The notes below the pieces were generated by a model. That model saw nothing but the letters and a program-made list of their open reading frames with translations, was not told where the DNA came from and did not search any database. A program made the position numbers and the translations under genes. Of a stretch of DNA of 33,633 nt, positions 32,646 to 33,633 are shown one piece after another (position 1 is the first letter of the stretch; every line of letters starts with the position of its first letter). Source of the DNA: Lachnospiraceae bacterium NC2004 (GTDB taxonomy: Bacteria; Bacillota; Clostridia; Lachnospirales; Lachnospiraceae); contig JHXB01000021.1 of assembly GCA_000621905.1 (NCBI GenBank), positions 1 to 33,633 of the forward strand, given 5' to 3'.

Positions 32646-32921
32646 TTTGTCAAACAAATCTGAATGTGTCCCTGTGTCAACCAAGGTTAGCGTTAATATC
32701 TCTCCATCTATATAGTAGATAAGAAGCCAATTAGGTTGGATATGACATTCTCTGAAAGCGGACATGTTCCCAGATAGAGGATGATCTTTATATTTTACAT
32801 CCAGCTTCTTGCCTTGACGTAGTTGATCTACAATGCTGTTAAGAAGGGCCATATTGAGACCTCTTTTCTTCATGAGTTTGTAACTCTTCTTATATGCTGT
32901 GGTGAATTTTACTCTATACAT
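32643..32921 (-). CDS. YafQ-family mRNA interferase toxin
   Basis: A 92-aa RelE-superfamily toxin, probably a ribosome-dependent endoribonuclease. It starts MYRVKFTTAYKKSYKLMKKRG and has the family core: HPLSG, RECHIQPNWLLIYYI and a C-terminal TGTHSDLF with the conserved His and Asp/Leu/Phe ending. The start codon overlaps the antitoxin stop by one base (TAATG), so translation is coupled. Length and motifs agree with active YafQ toxins and there is no sign of decay. Confidence 0.9.
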   Translation of the reverse strand: MYRVKFTTAYKKSYKLMKKRGLNMALLNSIVDQLRQGKKLDVKYKDHPLSGNMSAFRECHIQPNWLLIYYIDGEILTLTLVDTGTHSDLFDK

Positions 32922-33193
32922 TAGTCCTCCAATGCATTGATTAAGTCCTGCATATTATCGTAAGCAGGAACGCTAGTATCTTTAGAGATTCTTTGAGCCT
33001 CAGACATAGCGTCTAATACCTGTTGGTTGTAATTAGGAACTTCTACGGTAAATGGTAGTCCTCCGTTTAGTATACATTGGCGCAGAAAAATGTTAACGGC
33101 GCTAGACATATCAAGACCTAAAGATTTAAACAAAATATTAGCTTTAGTTTTAGTTTCTGAATCGATTCGAATCTGTGTTGGTGTATTTGCCAT
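32921..33193 (-). CDS. RelB/DinJ-family antitoxin
   Basis: A 90-aa antitoxin with an N-terminal ribbon-helix-helix (IRIDSETKTKANILFKSLGLD then MSSAVNIFLRQCI), GGLPF, and a C-terminal toxin-binding tail. It probably represses its own operon together with the toxin. The frame is open back to 33250, but the ATG at 33193 has the AAGGTGGG ribosome site and matches the usual family start (MANTPTQIRID). The promoter is about 25 nt upstream. Confidence 0.9.
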   Translation of the reverse strand: MANTPTQIRIDSETKTKANILFKSLGLDMSSAVNIFLRQCILNGGLPFTVEVPNYNQQVLDAMSEAQRISKDTSVPAYDNMQDLINALED

Positions 33194-33217
33194 AGTATCA
33201 CCCACCTTTCTAACTAG

Positions 33218-33246
33218 ATTATAGACTGTTTGGTATACAATGTCAA
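33218..33246 (-). promoter_or_regulatory. Consensus promoter of the toxin-antitoxin operon
   Basis: On the minus strand: perfect TTGACA (33246-33241), 17-nt spacer, perfect TATAAT (33223-33218). The spacer holds the palindrome GTATAC, a possible part of the antitoxin operator. Confidence 0.85.
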
Positions 33247-33316
33247 CCAAAAGAGAAACTATTTGCCGTGCTGATAAATGTATTTTTTTTCAAAATTATA
33301 AAACCATGAATATTCC

Positions 33317-33400
33317 GCGGTCGTAAGACCGCCTATCCGGACGAGCGGTACCGCGAGTCCATGACAATGATACCGCTAATCCGAAATAGCGTACCGGTAC
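33317..33400. repeat. GC-rich dyad cluster next to istB (possible IS end)
   Basis: Several dyads in a row: GCGGTC-GTAA-GACCGC (33317-33332), GGAC-GA-GCGGTACCGC-GA-GTCC (33339-33360), CGCTA/TAGCG (33374-33391) and GTACCGGTAC (33391-33400). They lie between the toxin-antitoxin promoter and the istB stop. They may be the end of an IS21-type element. The exact terminus is not identified. Confidence 0.5.
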
Positions 33401-33633
33401 TATAGTGAGTGCTTAGATAGGAGCTCTCTCATATTTGCTGTACCAGAATTAATAGTTTCTGAATTATGTACGATTCGATCCATGATAGCATCAGCTATTA
33501 CACCTCCACCTAAGCGAGGATGCCATTCAGTCTGTTTGTATTGAGTACAGAAGATTGTTGGCCATGTATCATATCGTTTTTCAAATATCTCCAACAGATA
33601 TTTAACTTCTTTCTCTGAAGGGATATCCAACAG
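33400..33633 (-). CDS. istB: IS21-family IstB-like ATP-binding protein, C-terminal part (runs off the window)
   Basis: The last ~77 residues of an IstB/DnaC-type AAA+ transposition helper. Visible are the segment with LLEIFEKRYDTWPTIFCTQY, the sensor-like W..RLGGGVIADAIMDRIVHNS and the C-terminal SGTANMRELL, which match the family's conserved end. The ATPase Walker motifs and the start lie beyond the window edge. An istA transposase would be expected further upstream on the same strand. The reading frame is intact as far as can be seen. Confidence 0.8.
   Translation of the reverse strand: MLDIPSEKEVKYLLEIFEKRYDTWPTIFCTQYKQTEWHPRLGGGVIADAIMDRIVHNSETINSGTANMRELLSKHSL

Overview
The window looks like the chromosome of a low-GC Firmicute of the Clostridia, most likely family Lachnospiraceae and perhaps close to Butyrivibrio or Pseudobutyrivibrio. 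This is inferred from AT-rich sequence, AGGAGG/AGAGG-type ribosome binding sites, VanR-like regulators, an LL-diaminopimelate aminotransferase (DapL) and a PD-(D/E)XK (Rpn-type) transposase. No 16S rRNA is present to settle it.

Region 1 (1-720): the 3' end of a 23S rRNA gene, then tRNA-Asn(GUU), a tRNA with anticodon CAU and tRNA-Leu(UAA). No 5S rRNA follows the 23S. Region 2 (905-7260): a two-component pair (OmpR-type regulator and a large multi-pass histidine kinase), a two-gene unit of unknown function (small zinc-ribbon protein and a 519-aa protein with a C-terminal hydrophobic segment), tRNA-Arg(ACG) with its own strong promoter, a small coiled-coil protein and dihydrofolate reductase. 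Region 3 (7283-14751): a small hypothetical protein, dapL, then leftward genes for an XRE-type HTH protein, a TrmH/SpoU RNA methyltransferase, DNA polymerase III alpha (dnaE) and pyrroline-5-carboxylate reductase (proC).

Region 4 (14895-21290): one promoter followed by six closely spaced rightward genes: an NfeD-like membrane protein, an SPFH/stomatin-like protein, a NeuB-SAF-cupin fusion, an orphan response regulator, a membrane-anchored MutS-like ATPase and a Sir2 deacylase, closed by a hairpin. NfeD and SPFH are a known membrane pair. The rest of the grouping is unexplained. A leftward DUF2079 membrane protein and a rightward citrate synthase follow.

Region 5 (24649 to the end) is accessory. 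Two direct copies of a palindromic repeat element flank an Rpn-type nuclease/transposase gene, and one copy carries a further 110-bp structured insertion. A serine recombinase with dyads in its upstream region follows. Next comes a rightward set of exported proteins with near-identical leader regions: a lipoprotein with DnaJ-type CxxCxGxG repeats, a BIG2-like protein ending in the same Cys motifs, and a coiled-coil/BIG2-like lipoprotein. They run into an ECF-like sigma factor fused to a membrane-spanning C-terminal extension and a secreted or anchored TPR protein. An ECF-like promoter lies upstream of the first lipoprotein. This 27.4-32.4 kb block is the best candidate for an undescribed envelope-signalling module. 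The window ends with a RelB/DinJ-YafQ toxin-antitoxin pair behind a consensus promoter and the truncated end of an IS21-type istB gene.
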